From Myxococcus sp. RHSTA-1-4 (GTDB lineage: Bacteria; Myxococcota; Myxococcia; Myxococcales; Myxococcaceae): a stretch of 64,000 nt of DNA. The notes under the pieces were generated by a model. It was not told where the DNA came from and ran no database searches. It worked only from the letters and a program-made list of their open reading frames with translations. The translations under genes and the position numbers were made by a program. Below, in pieces: positions 50,385 to 58,303 of this stretch. Within the stretch, counting starts at the first letter, position 1. Each line of letters opens with the position of its first letter. The stretch is taken from positions 27,663-91,662 of the forward strand of contig NZ_JAIQDG010000044.1 of NCBI RefSeq assembly GCF_020037125.1, read 5' to 3'.

Positions 50385-50588
50385 TCAGAAGCTGGCGATC
50401 TGGAACTCCAGGTCGTCTTCGTAGAACAGCTCGACTTCCAGCCCCCCCAGGTCCTCCTCGTCCCCCCCGGCTTCCCCCTCGAACCGCACATCCCCCTGCC
50501 CCACTCGCGCCGTCACCGTCACGTCCCCCTCCGACTTCGACCACCACCCGCCCCCCATCGCCCCACGCCCCTCCTCAGGCGCCCACAT
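50385..50588 (-). CDS. Small acidic protein in the sigma-CHAT regulon
   Basis: 67 residues from the ATG at 50588, which has GGGGAGG 8 nt upstream. It begins MWAPEEGRGAMGGGWWSKSE and then reads as a small beta-rich acidic domain (GDVTVTARVGQGDVRFEG; GLEVELFYEDDLEFQIASF). Third-position GC is high, as in real genes here. The CAAGGG-N13-CGTT element ends 33 bp before the start, the same distance as at the sigma gene at 54698. A terminator separates it from the upstream DPPP gene. Function unknown; no similarity recognised. Confidence 0.6.
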   Translation of the reverse strand: MWAPEEGRGAMGGGWWSKSEGDVTVTARVGQGDVRFEGEAGGDEEDLGGLEVELFYEDDLEFQIASF

Positions 50589-50620
50589 CCCGTTGGCCTC
50601 CCCATGGCCACGTGCGTCAC

Positions 50621-50643
50621 AACGGAACATCACTCCCCCCTTG
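50621..50643 (-). promoter_or_regulatory. CAAGGG-N13-CGTT promoter-like element (copy 1)
   Basis: Minus strand CAAGGG, 13 nt, CGTT, located 33 bp before the small gene at 50588. It shares the ends and exact spacing of the elements at 51068, 54731 and 55204 but not their central CCC. Read as CAA-N16-CGTT, the spacing suits an ECF promoter. Confidence 0.5.
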
Positions 50644-50724
50644 CGATGCTGGCGGCCAGGTCCCCCCCGCGGCCGCCGTTCATCTTCAAATACGCAGGCG
50701 GCCCGTTTTCTTGTGTGAGCCGTT

Positions 50725-50764
50725 CAAAAAATTTCGGGGCACCTCCCCGAGGGGAAATGCCCCG
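50725..50764 (-). terminator. Intrinsic terminator after the first DPPP small gene
   Basis: Minus strand: CGGGGCA, then inner CCCC-TC-GGGG, then TGCCCCG (50735-50764), followed directly by AAATTTTTT. A strong rho-independent terminator, 49 bp past the small gene's stop. Confidence 0.85.
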
Positions 50765-50812
50765 TAAAACATGTAACTCATCCGTGATTCCAGGCAGCCC
50801 TGGAACCGGGGG

Positions 50813-50995
50813 CTACTCGCCGTCCTTGGCCTGCTGCGTCGATGTTTCAACCGCGGGCTGAGAGGTCGGCACGGACATCTTCGCGGAGTACGGCTGCAAG
50901 GTCAGACCCTGCGTGATTTCCGGAGGCGGGTCCTTGGGGTTGATGCCCTCCACCGGCCCCTCTTCCCCTTCGACCCTCGAAACCTGATTCACCAT
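50813..50995 (-). CDS. DPPP-motif small protein 1 (downstream of CHAT protein)
   Basis: 60 residues from MVNQVSRVEGEEGPVEG with a GAGGAGGGGG ribosome site. Hydrophilic and probably disordered. The core NPKDPPPEITQGLTLQPY resembles RDPPPKGPTGLAPL in the small protein after the second CHAT gene. No signal peptide or membrane segment. It follows the CHAT gene by 95 bp containing a promoter-like element, and ends before a strong terminator. It may be a substrate, inhibitor or effector linked to the CHAT protease; this is inference. Confidence 0.7.
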   Translation of the reverse strand: MVNQVSRVEGEEGPVEGINPKDPPPEITQGLTLQPYSAKMSVPTSQPAVETSTQQAKDGE

Positions 50996-51067
50996 GGCGT
51001 CCCCCTCCTCGTGTTCCGGTCAACCCGGAGCGGCTCCATGCCGTCACCGTGCAACCGACTCCGGTAG

Positions 51068-51090
51068 AACGTGCCGGGTCGGAATCCTTG
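51068..51090 (-). promoter_or_regulatory. CAAGGA-N13-CGTT promoter-like element (copy 2)
   Basis: Minus strand CAAGGA, 13 nt including central CCC-G, CGTT, directly after the CHAT stop codon and 73 bp before the DPPP gene 1 start. Fifteen of 23 positions are identical with the copies at 54731 and 55204. Confidence 0.6.
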
Positions 51091-54000
51091 TCACTCGAAG
51101 AGCAGCACCGAATGGACCCAGTCCTCGGAGGGAGCCGCGGCCAGCCACTGGCGCCGCTCGTCCCGCAGGGCGATGGCCGGCGGCGTGCCCGCGCGGATGC
51201 GCTCGCGCACGGCCTCGAAGAAGCGTCCGGCCGTGTCGGGAATGTCCACGGTGGAGGCCAGCACGGTGCCCGCCCCGGCCTCGATGAAGGCCACCGGAAG
51301 GCTGGAGGACTCATGGAGGAAGGGCGTGGCCCGCGCGGCGCTGCACGTCGCGAGCAGCACCAGCGGCGCGCGCTCCAGCCGGAGCTCCCGCACCTGCGCG
51401 GCGGAGAGCGCATAGCGGCCGTCCACCTCCGGGGCGAGCACCACCAGCGATGCGTCCGACATCTCCGGGCTGAAGGAGCCATGCGCATGGAGCTCCACCT
51501 CGCTCGCGTCCACCATCGCCTCCAGCACGCGCGACGGCGTGGCGCGCGCCCCGCTCAGCTCCACCCGTTGCGGGTCCGGAACGCTCGGGGACTTCAAGGG
51601 CGGCAGCTTCGGCAGGTGCAGCGACGCGGGCGCCTGCACATCGTTGACGACCAGGTGGATGCCCCCGGCGCGAGGCCCGGCTGGCGGCGGCGCGAACGCG
51701 CGGCCCACGCGATAGCTCCACGCCATGTCCGCGGGCAGCAGTCCGGGCAGGCCGTGCACGGGCGGCAGGGCCAGCACATCCACGCGCTCGCAGCCGCGCA
51801 GCGCCGCCAGGAGCGACGCCGGCACCAGCCCCGACGCGTCCCGTCCCAGGGGCGTGGCGCGGCTCGCGTCGAAGTGGCCCCGCAGCCCGCCGTCGCCGCC
51901 GCGCACGGCCAGCACCGAGCGCTCGTAGTCGACGGCCACGCCCAGCACGCACCGGTCCGGCACCTGCACGCGCAGCGCGGCGCCCATCAGCGCCAGCGCC
52001 TCGCCCATGTCGCCGCTCCGCCCCGCGTCGTTCACCAGCACGTTGTAGGCGCCCATCCGCGTCTTCCGCGCGTCCACGTCGCCGGGCAGTGCCTCCGCCC
52101 GCTGGATGGCACCGCGCAGCAGCTCCCGTCCCGCGGCACGGTCCTTCTCCAGGACGAACTGCCCCTCGGCGAAACCGAGCTGCGCCAGTTCGCCCGGCGT
52201 GGGCTCGCCCCGGCGCAGCTCGGACAGGGTGCGGCGCAGCAGGTCCGCGTCGTGCGCATCGGAGCCGAAGCGCGCCAGGTACGACAGCACCAGCGCGCCG
52301 GGCAGCCCCAGCGGCCGGCCACACTCGAGCGCCTGCTCCAGCTCCCTCCGGGCCCCCCTCGGGTCGAAGTCCAGCCAGGACAGGTATGCCAGGTTGCGGT
52401 GGACGTACGTCCGCTGCTCGCATACCTCGGGGGTGCGCGCCAGGGACTCCCGCAGGTACGCGCGCGCGCTGGTGACGTCGAGGCGATACCGGGCGATGTG
52501 CGCCAGTTCCTGGAGGAGCTGCTGCTCCAGCTCCCACTCCCCCAGCGCATGGGAGGTGCGCCAGCCGCTCCACGCCATCTCGAAGGCGTCGGCCGGGCGG
52601 TTGAGGGCGAGATACAGGTCCGCCAGCCGCTTCTTCAGCGAGATGCAGCGGTACACCATGCCCCGTCCCTGGCAGGCCTCCAGGGCGGCTCGCAGCCGCG
52701 CCTCCGCCTTCCACCAGTGGCCGGAGTGCTCCTCGGCCACGGACAGCTCACGCTCGGCCAGCAGCGCCAGCCAGGCGTCCTGCCCGGACCGGGCCAGGCG
52801 CGTGAAGTCCTCCATGTGCCGGAGGCGCACCGAGGGGCCGAGGACGGTGAGTGCCCCCAGGTACACGTCCTCCTCCCCGGAGCGCCGCGCCGTCTCCAGG
52901 AACGCGTCGCGCGAGGGCAGCTCGCCGCGCACCAGCCGCGCGTAGTCCCGCGCCAGCGGCCCCCGCCGGCCGAAGTCCCGAGCGGCCACATGGTGCACGT
53001 AGCCGCGCAGCACGTCGCCGCCCTGCACGCCGTCCAGCACCTCGGCCAGCGGCAGCAGGCGCAGCACCGCGTCGCGCGTGGGCGCCGCCCGCACCGCGTC
53101 GTAGAAGCCCAGCCGGACGATGCCCGGGAACTGCCGCGCCTCCTCCAGTGGCAGCCGCGCCCCCTCGTCCGTCATCAGGTCGCGCACGGCCGCGAAGGCC
53201 GCCTTCCACGCCCGCCCCCGTGCCTGCGTGTCCTGCCTCAGCGCCCGCGCGCGGATGAGGGCCTCCTCGCTCCAGCCCGGCTCGCCCCGCTTCGCCACCG
53301 CCTCGAAGGCCTCCGCCGCCAGCAGCGTCAGCCCCATCTCCCTCAGCACCAGCGCCCGGTTCCACAGGGCCTGCGGATGGTCCGGCACCTGGCGCAGCAC
53401 GCCCTCCAGCAGCGCGAGCGCCTCCTCGGGGTGGCCCTGCTCCAGCGCGACGACGGCCCGGTCGCAGTCGCGGTCCGGCGACGGCGGCACGCGCTGGAGG
53501 AAGTCCGACGCCTGCCGCAGGTCTCCTCGGACGAGGTACGCGGCGGCGATGCCGTGCAGGTCGCCCTGCTCCTCCAGGTCCGCCAGGTCGCGAAGCGGCA
53601 GTGGCGGCGTGGCCGCGGGCGTGCCGGAGCCGCTGCGCATGGGCGCGTAGGGACGGTGCCCGTCCGCGTGCGCGTACGCCACCCGTGCTTCCAGCAGCCG
53701 GGTGGGCGCCTGGGCGAGCCACACTTCCCGCGGGGCGTCGCGGTGGGACGGGACGAAGAAGACGAGGGCCGCCACGCCCGCGGCCAGGGCCACCAGGGCG
53801 CCCACGGCCTGGCGCCCGCGCGGCACCCACCGGGGCAGCCGCCGGCGACGCGCCGGCTCCAGGTCCACCACGGGCTCCTGCTCCGGCTCCGGATCCACGA
53901 GCATGGGCCCGGGCTTCGGCGGAGCCCTCACGTCCCGCATGGCGTACTGGCCGAGCAGCTCGAGCTGCATCGCCTCGTGCAGCCCGGACGCGCACGGCTC

Positions 54001-54093
54001 GCAGCGGGCCAGGTGGTGCCGGAAGTTCTCCTCGTCCACCGCGCCCAGCTCGCCATCCAGGAAGAGATACAGCTTGTTGCACTGGGGGCTCAT
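51091..54093 (-). CDS. Anti-sigma-like zinc finger/TM/TPR/CHAT protease fusion 1
   Basis: 1000 residues. The N-terminus (LFLDGELGAVDEENFRHHLA followed by RCEPCASG) is a zinc-finger anti-sigma-like domain with His-x3-Cys-x2-Cys spacing. A basic stretch precedes one membrane helix near 100-120 (AVGALVALAAGVAALVFFV), predicting N-in topology. Residues of about 170-750 are helical TPR-like repeats. The CHAT domain has His871 in VELHAHGSFSP and Cys917 in VLLATCSAARATP, the catalytic dyad. The ATG overlaps the sigma stop by 4 bp. The protease would face the periplasm if the topology holds. Closely similar to the copy at 55256. Confidence 0.88.
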   Translation of the reverse strand: MSPQCNKLYLFLDGELGAVDEENFRHHLARCEPCASGLHEAMQLELLGQYAMRDVRAPPKPGPMLVDPEPEQEPVVDLEPARRRRLPRWVPRGRQAVGALVALAAGVAALVFFVPSHRDAPREVWLAQAPTRLLEARVAYAHADGHRPYAPMRSGSGTPAATPPLPLRDLADLEEQGDLHGIAAAYLVRGDLRQASDFLQRVPPSPDRDCDRAVVALEQGHPEEALALLEGVLRQVPDHPQALWNRALVLREMGLTLLAAEAFEAVAKRGEPGWSEEALIRARALRQDTQARGRAWKAAFAAVRDLMTDEGARLPLEEARQFPGIVRLGFYDAVRAAPTRDAVLRLLPLAEVLDGVQGGDVLRGYVHHVAARDFGRRGPLARDYARLVRGELPSRDAFLETARRSGEEDVYLGALTVLGPSVRLRHMEDFTRLARSGQDAWLALLAERELSVAEEHSGHWWKAEARLRAALEACQGRGMVYRCISLKKRLADLYLALNRPADAFEMAWSGWRTSHALGEWELEQQLLQELAHIARYRLDVTSARAYLRESLARTPEVCEQRTYVHRNLAYLSWLDFDPRGARRELEQALECGRPLGLPGALVLSYLARFGSDAHDADLLRRTLSELRRGEPTPGELAQLGFAEGQFVLEKDRAAGRELLRGAIQRAEALPGDVDARKTRMGAYNVLVNDAGRSGDMGEALALMGAALRVQVPDRCVLGVAVDYERSVLAVRGGDGGLRGHFDASRATPLGRDASGLVPASLLAALRGCERVDVLALPPVHGLPGLLPADMAWSYRVGRAFAPPPAGPRAGGIHLVVNDVQAPASLHLPKLPPLKSPSVPDPQRVELSGARATPSRVLEAMVDASEVELHAHGSFSPEMSDASLVVLAPEVDGRYALSAAQVRELRLERAPLVLLATCSAARATPFLHESSSLPVAFIEAGAGTVLASTVDIPDTAGRFFEAVRERIRAGTPPAIALRDERRQWLAAAPSEDWVHSVLLFE

Positions 54094-54698
54094 GTCGCGT
54101 CCCCTCCCCCGTCAGCTCCGGTCAGCGGCAGCAGCAGCGCCTTCAGCTCCTTGCGTGCCTGGTAGAGCCAGCTCCCCACCGTGCCCTCGGGCACGCCCAT
54201 GCGCTGGGCAATGGCCCGGTAGCGCAGCCCCGTCACGTGCAGCTCGTACGCCTCGCGCACGCGCGGGTTGGGAAGCTGGGCGATGGCGGTCCGGAAGTCC
54301 TTCTCGGAGATCTGCTCCCACACCTCGCCCTCGCGCGCGTCCGGCGACGACGTCGCCTCCTCGCGGACCAGCCGCAGGTCGCCCCGCTCCAGCTCCAGCA
54401 CCTCCGTCCTGCGCTTGCGGCACAGGTCCAGGAAGTGGTTGGTGAGGGCCCGGCACAGCCACGCCCGGTACACGGGCTCCGGCTGCACGGACAACGCACC
54501 GTGATGCACGAGCGCGCGCGCCAGCGCCTCCTGGACCAGGTCCTCCGGGTCCAGCCCGCCCTGTCCACACATGCGCTTCGCCAGGGCCAGCAGCATGGGC
54601 CTGACCCGCTGCGCGAAGTCCTCGAAGCCGTCGTGATGCACGGCGGCACTGTAGGCCACTGCGAAACCGGCGACCGTTGCAATGCGCTGGACCCTCAT
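54090..54698 (-). CDS. ECF-like sigma factor 1 of the CHAT cassettes
   Basis: 202 residues from the ATG at 54698, which has GGAAGG upstream; a GTG seven codons earlier is possible. Region 2: GLDPEDLVQEALARALVHHG and VYRAWLCRALTNHFLDLCRK. Region 4: YRAIAQRMGVPEGTVGSWLY. It overlaps by 4 bp the gene for a membrane protein with an anti-sigma-like N-terminus, the probable partner. A CAAGGA-N13-CGTT element lies 33 bp upstream, so it may transcribe its own gene. Confidence 0.88.
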   Translation of the reverse strand: MRVQRIATVAGFAVAYSAAVHHDGFEDFAQRVRPMLLALAKRMCGQGGLDPEDLVQEALARALVHHGALSVQPEPVYRAWLCRALTNHFLDLCRKRRTEVLELERGDLRLVREEATSSPDAREGEVWEQISEKDFRTAIAQLPNPRVREAYELHVTGLRYRAIAQRMGVPEGTVGSWLYQARKELKALLLPLTGADGGGDAT

Positions 54699-54730
54699 CG
54701 ACCCCCACCTTCCTTCCACGCATCAGTCGA

Positions 54731-54753
54731 AACGCGCTGGGCGGGAATCCTTG
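54731..54753 (-). promoter_or_regulatory. CAAGGA-N13-CGTT promoter-like element (copy 3)
   Basis: Minus strand copy ending 33 bp before sigma gene 1. Identical to copy 2 in the CAAGGATTCC start, the central CCC and the CGTT end. Candidate autoregulated sigma promoter. Confidence 0.6.
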
Positions 54754-54830
54754 GGTGGCCGTCCGGAAAACGACGCAGTGACGCGGGGTTGCGCGGGTTG
54801 GGCGACACCCGGCTCCGCCTTCCGGCGGGA

Positions 54831-54857
54831 GGGCCTGCCCCGTGGGGCGGGAGGCCC
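54831..54857 (-). terminator. GC-rich hairpin after the second DPPP small gene
   Basis: Inverted repeat GGGCCT...GCCCC/GGGGC...AGGCCC with a very short centre, 78 bp past the small gene's stop. No T-tract. Possible terminator between the two cassettes. Confidence 0.35.
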
Positions 54858-54934
54858 CGGTCCACCCGTGCCATGAACCGGGGTGTTCACTTCATTTCAC
54901 GCCCCGAGCGGCCCGGAAGGACGGGGCGCCGGGT

Positions 54935-55138
54935 TCAGCCGGTCGGCCCCTTGGGCGGAGGATCCCGCACCTCGGGCTCGTCGAACCGCGCGGGCTCCTC
55001 CGGAGGCGGTAGCGCGGCGTCCGGGAGACCGCCGCCGGGTTCCACCTCATCGAGCAGTGGCGCCAGTCCCGTGGGTCCCTTCGGCGGCGGGTCCCTCACC
55101 TCGGGCCGGTCCGGCTTGTCGTGCTGGCAGCTCAACAT
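54935..55138 (-). CDS. DPPP-motif small protein 2 with internal repeat
   Basis: 67 residues from the ATG at 55138, which has GGGGGAG at good spacing; an ATG at 55162 lacks one. It starts MLSCQHDKPDR and contains the 12-residue unit PEVRDPPPKGPT twice, near each end, around a Pro/Glu-rich centre (LPDAALPPPEEPARFDE). Highly acidic and probably unstructured, with no signal peptide. It has the same position relative to its CHAT gene as small protein 1. A repeated short motif beside a protease suggests a recognition or cleavage site, but this is untested. Confidence 0.72.
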   Translation of the reverse strand: MLSCQHDKPDRPEVRDPPPKGPTGLAPLLDEVEPGGGLPDAALPPPEEPARFDEPEVRDPPPKGPTG

Positions 55139-55171
55139 GTCGCGCTCCCCCTTTTTGGCCATCGTGGCCCG

Positions 55172-55183
55172 CCGTCATGACGG
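55172..55183. promoter_or_regulatory. 12-bp palindrome before DPPP gene 2
   Basis: CCGTCATGACGG is a perfect palindrome 34 bp upstream of the ATG at 55138 and downstream of the promoter-like element at 55204. Possible operator in the 5' region; no counterpart was seen before gene 1. Confidence 0.35.
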
Positions 55184-55203
55184 GCCCGAGTAGCCACCCT
55201 GAC

Positions 55204-55226
55204 AACGCACCGGGTCTGGCTCCTTG
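55204..55226 (-). promoter_or_regulatory. CAAGGA-N13-CGTT promoter-like element (copy 4)
   Basis: Minus strand copy with CAAGGA, central GACCCGG and CGTT, 30 bp after the second CHAT stop and 66 bp before DPPP gene 2. Its position matches copy 2 in the other cassette. Confidence 0.6.
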
Positions 55227-55255
55227 CCGGAGACCTGCCGGAATACCTCGTGCGC

Positions 55256-58200
55256 TCACTCGAAGAGGAGGACGTGGTTCAGCCACTTCCCGTCAGCGGG
55301 ACGCTCCATCAGCCACCGCGTGCGGGTGTCCCGCAGCGCCAGCGAGGGCCTCGCCCCTCCCCGGATGCGCTCCCGCACCGCCTCGAAGAAGGCGCCCGCC
55401 GTGTCGGGGATGTCCACCGTGGAGGCCAGCACGACGCGCGCCCCCGCCTGGATGAAGGCCCCTGGCAGGCTGAACGGCTCATGCCGGAAGGGCGCCGTCC
55501 TCGCCGCGCTGCAGGCGACCAGCAGCACCAGCGGCGCATGCCGCAGCCGCGTCTGACGCACGCGGTCCGCGGTGAGCGCGTACCGGCCGTCCCCGTCCGG
55601 GGCCAGCACCACCAGCGACGCGTCCGACACCGCCGGGCTGAACATTCCATGCGCGTGCAGCTCCACCTCGCTGGCCTCCACCATTCCCTCCAGCACCCGC
55701 GCGGGCGTGGCCTGCGTGCCCTGGAGCTCCACGCGCAGCGGGTCCGGGACTCGCGGAGGCTCCAGCATGTCGAGCCGCGGGAGCCTCAGCGACGCCGGAG
55801 CCGCCACGCGCGTGACGACGAGGTGCGTCCCGGGCCCCTCCGCTGGCGGCCGCAGCGACCGAGCGCCCCGCCCGACGCGGTAGCTCCACGCCAGGTCCAT
55901 GGGCAACAGCCCCGTGAGCCCGTGCACGGGCGGGAGGGCCAGCACGTCCACGTGCTCGCAGCCCCGCAGCTCCGCCACCAGGTGCTTCGGCACCAGCGTC
56001 TCCGTCCCGTCCAGTGGCCGCGTGCGCGTGTCGTCGAAGTAGCCATGCAGCCTGCCGGAAGCCCCCTGGGCCAGCACCAGCGTGCGCTCGTGGTGGATGG
56101 ACACCGCGACCAGGCACTCCGTTGGTACCGACTCCATCCGGAGCTGGCGGCCCAGCATCGCCAGGGCCTCGGACCACCGTCCCGCCCTTCCCTCCTCGGC
56201 GATGAGGACGTCATAGGCGTAGGCCCGGGCCTTGCGCGCCTCCACGTCCTCGGGCCACGGCTCCGCCAGCTCGATGGCGCGCCACAGCACCGCCTCACCT
56301 TCCGCGTGCGAGCGCGCCAGGGCGAACTGGCCCTCGATGAAGAGCAGCAGGGCCTCGCGGCCCCGCGAAACACCGGGCCGGCGCAGCTCCGCCAGCGAGC
56401 GGCGGAGGTGGTCCCCGTCCCGGGGCTGGGGCCTGGAGCGCGCCAGGTCCGACAGCACGAAGGCCCCCGTCAGTCCCAGCGGCCGCTGGCACGCCAGGGC
56501 CCGGTCCAGCGCGCGGCGGGCGCTGTCCGGCCGGAAGCTCCGCCACTCCACGGAGGCCAGGCTCGCCTGGATGTGCGTGCGCTGCTCGCAGTCCTCGGGC
56601 ATGCGCGCCTGCGACTCCTCCAGGTAGGCGCGCGCGCTCGCGAAGGCGTGCTGGTAGCGCGCGACGTCCGCCAGTTCCTGGAGGAACTCCTGTTCGAATC
56701 GCCATTCCCGTGCGTCCTTCGCGCGGGTCCAGCCGCTCCACGCATGCCGGAGCGCGTCCGCCGGCCGGTGCAGGTCCAGGTAGAGGTCCGTCAGCTCCCG
56801 CTCCAGGCCCAGGCAGCGGTAGGCGAGCGACTCGCGCTGGCACGCCTCCAGCGCCCGCAACAGCCGCTGCTCCGCCTTCCACCAGGCTCCCTCCCGCGAA
56901 TCATGAGCGGCCAGCTCGCGCTCGGCCTGCAGCTGCATCCAGGGGTCCTCCCGCGCATCCGCCAGCCGCGCCAGCTCCTCCAAGTCCGTCGCGACACGCG
57001 TGCCCGAGTGCACGAGGAGCCCCAGGAGGATGTCCTCCTCGCCCGAGCGCCGCAGTTCCTCCGCCAGGGCGGAGGTCGCGGGGAGCTCCCCCCGGTAGTA
57101 CAGCCCGTAGCTCCGCGCCGCCGGCCCGCGGCGGGTGAAGTCCCGCTCCGCCACCCGCCGGACGTAGTCCTCGACACGCGGCCCCCGGTCACCGGGCTGG
57201 CGGTCATCCGGGACGCGGCCGCTGTACGCGAGGTCCAGCGCCTTCGCCACCGGCAGGAGCCGCAGCACGGCCTCGCGCGTGGGCGCCGCCCGTACCGCGT
57301 CGTAGAAGACCAGCCGGACGATGCCCGGATACTGCCGGGCCTCCTCCAACGGCAGCCGCGCCGCCGGGTCCGTCACCAGGTCACGCGTCGCCGCGTAGGC
57401 CTCCTTCCACTCGCGCTCATGGGCCAACGTCTCGTCCCGCAGCTTCCGCGCCTGGCTCCACGCCTCCTCGCTCCACCCCGGCTCCGCGCGCCTCGCCACC
57501 GCCTCGAACGCCTCCGCCGCCAGCAGCGTCAGCCCCATCTCCCGCAGCACCAGCGCCCGGTTCCACAAGGCCTGGGGATGGTCCGGTTCCTCGCGCAGCA
57601 CCTCATCCAGCAGTCCCAGGGCCGCGTCCAGGTGGGTCTGCTTCAACAGGGCGCCATTCATGTCCCCGTCCCGCGCCAGGCGGGCCTGCTCCAGGGCAAT
57701 CACCGCCGCGTCACAGTGCTTGTCCGGCGAGTCGGGCATCTGCGCCAGGAAGGCCATGGCCTGCCGGGGCGCACCATGCAGCAGGTACGCGGTGGCGATG
57801 CCATGGAGGTCCTCCCTGGCTTCCATCCGGGCCAGCTCGTGCAGCGGCAGCGCCGCCACGCGGGCCGCCGTGTCGGCCCCGCTCCGGTCCGGTACGTAGC
57901 GCCGGTAGTGGCGGTCCACCGCCTCGTACGTCAGCCGCGCCTCCAGGTGCCGCCCACCTTTCGGAACGAGCCACGCCACGTCCGCGGCCCTCTGGCGCCC
58001 CAGGACGGCCACGAACAGCGCCACCAGCAGCACGGCGGCCAGCGCCGAGCCACCGGCGAGCCACGTCCGCCGGTCCTTCCAGCGCCCGAAGGGGGCCCGG
58101 GGCCTCCGAGTCTCCCCGGACGCACGCACCGGCTCCTCCTCCTCGGTCATCTGCCCCAGCAGCTCCAGTTGCAGCGCCTCGCGGAACGCCTCGGAGCAGG

Positions 58201-58303
58201 CCTCGCAGCCGGCCAGGTGCTCGCGGAAGCGCACCTGCTCCTCGGCGGACATGTCCCCATCCAGGAAGCGGGGAAGCTCCTTGCATGTGTCGTCGGGGTT
58301 CAT
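55256..58303 (-). CDS. Anti-sigma-like zinc finger/TM/TPR/CHAT protease fusion 2
   Basis: 1015 residues, the same architecture as the 51091 gene. Zinc-finger-like N-terminus (LPRFLDGDMSAEEQVRFREH then LAGCEACSEAF), basic stretch, one membrane helix near 95-115 (SALAAVLLVALFVAVLG), TPR-like helices, and a CHAT domain with His885 in VELHAHGMFSP and Cys931 in VLLVACSAARTAP. Long stretches match the other copy (ARLPLEEARQYPGIVRL; ALWNRALVLREMGLTLLAAE; STVDIPDTAG). The ATG overlaps the sigma gene by 4 bp. CHAT relatives include separase-like proteases such as Csx29 of type III-E CRISPR. Substrate unknown. Confidence 0.88.
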   Translation of the reverse strand: MNPDDTCKELPRFLDGDMSAEEQVRFREHLAGCEACSEAFREALQLELLGQMTEEEEPVRASGETRRPRAPFGRWKDRRTWLAGGSALAAVLLVALFVAVLGRQRAADVAWLVPKGGRHLEARLTYEAVDRHYRRYVPDRSGADTAARVAALPLHELARMEAREDLHGIATAYLLHGAPRQAMAFLAQMPDSPDKHCDAAVIALEQARLARDGDMNGALLKQTHLDAALGLLDEVLREEPDHPQALWNRALVLREMGLTLLAAEAFEAVARRAEPGWSEEAWSQARKLRDETLAHEREWKEAYAATRDLVTDPAARLPLEEARQYPGIVRLVFYDAVRAAPTREAVLRLLPVAKALDLAYSGRVPDDRQPGDRGPRVEDYVRRVAERDFTRRGPAARSYGLYYRGELPATSALAEELRRSGEEDILLGLLVHSGTRVATDLEELARLADAREDPWMQLQAERELAAHDSREGAWWKAEQRLLRALEACQRESLAYRCLGLERELTDLYLDLHRPADALRHAWSGWTRAKDAREWRFEQEFLQELADVARYQHAFASARAYLEESQARMPEDCEQRTHIQASLASVEWRSFRPDSARRALDRALACQRPLGLTGAFVLSDLARSRPQPRDGDHLRRSLAELRRPGVSRGREALLLFIEGQFALARSHAEGEAVLWRAIELAEPWPEDVEARKARAYAYDVLIAEEGRAGRWSEALAMLGRQLRMESVPTECLVAVSIHHERTLVLAQGASGRLHGYFDDTRTRPLDGTETLVPKHLVAELRGCEHVDVLALPPVHGLTGLLPMDLAWSYRVGRGARSLRPPAEGPGTHLVVTRVAAPASLRLPRLDMLEPPRVPDPLRVELQGTQATPARVLEGMVEASEVELHAHGMFSPAVSDASLVVLAPDGDGRYALTADRVRQTRLRHAPLVLLVACSAARTAPFRHEPFSLPGAFIQAGARVVLASTVDIPDTAGAFFEAVRERIRGGARPSLALRDTRTRWLMERPADGKWLNHVLLFE

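Noticed and set aside
51049..54165. 1038-residue plus-strand frame opposite CHAT gene 1
   Set aside because: High-GC antisense artefact; the minus-strand frame has zinc finger, membrane helix and CHAT catalytic residues.
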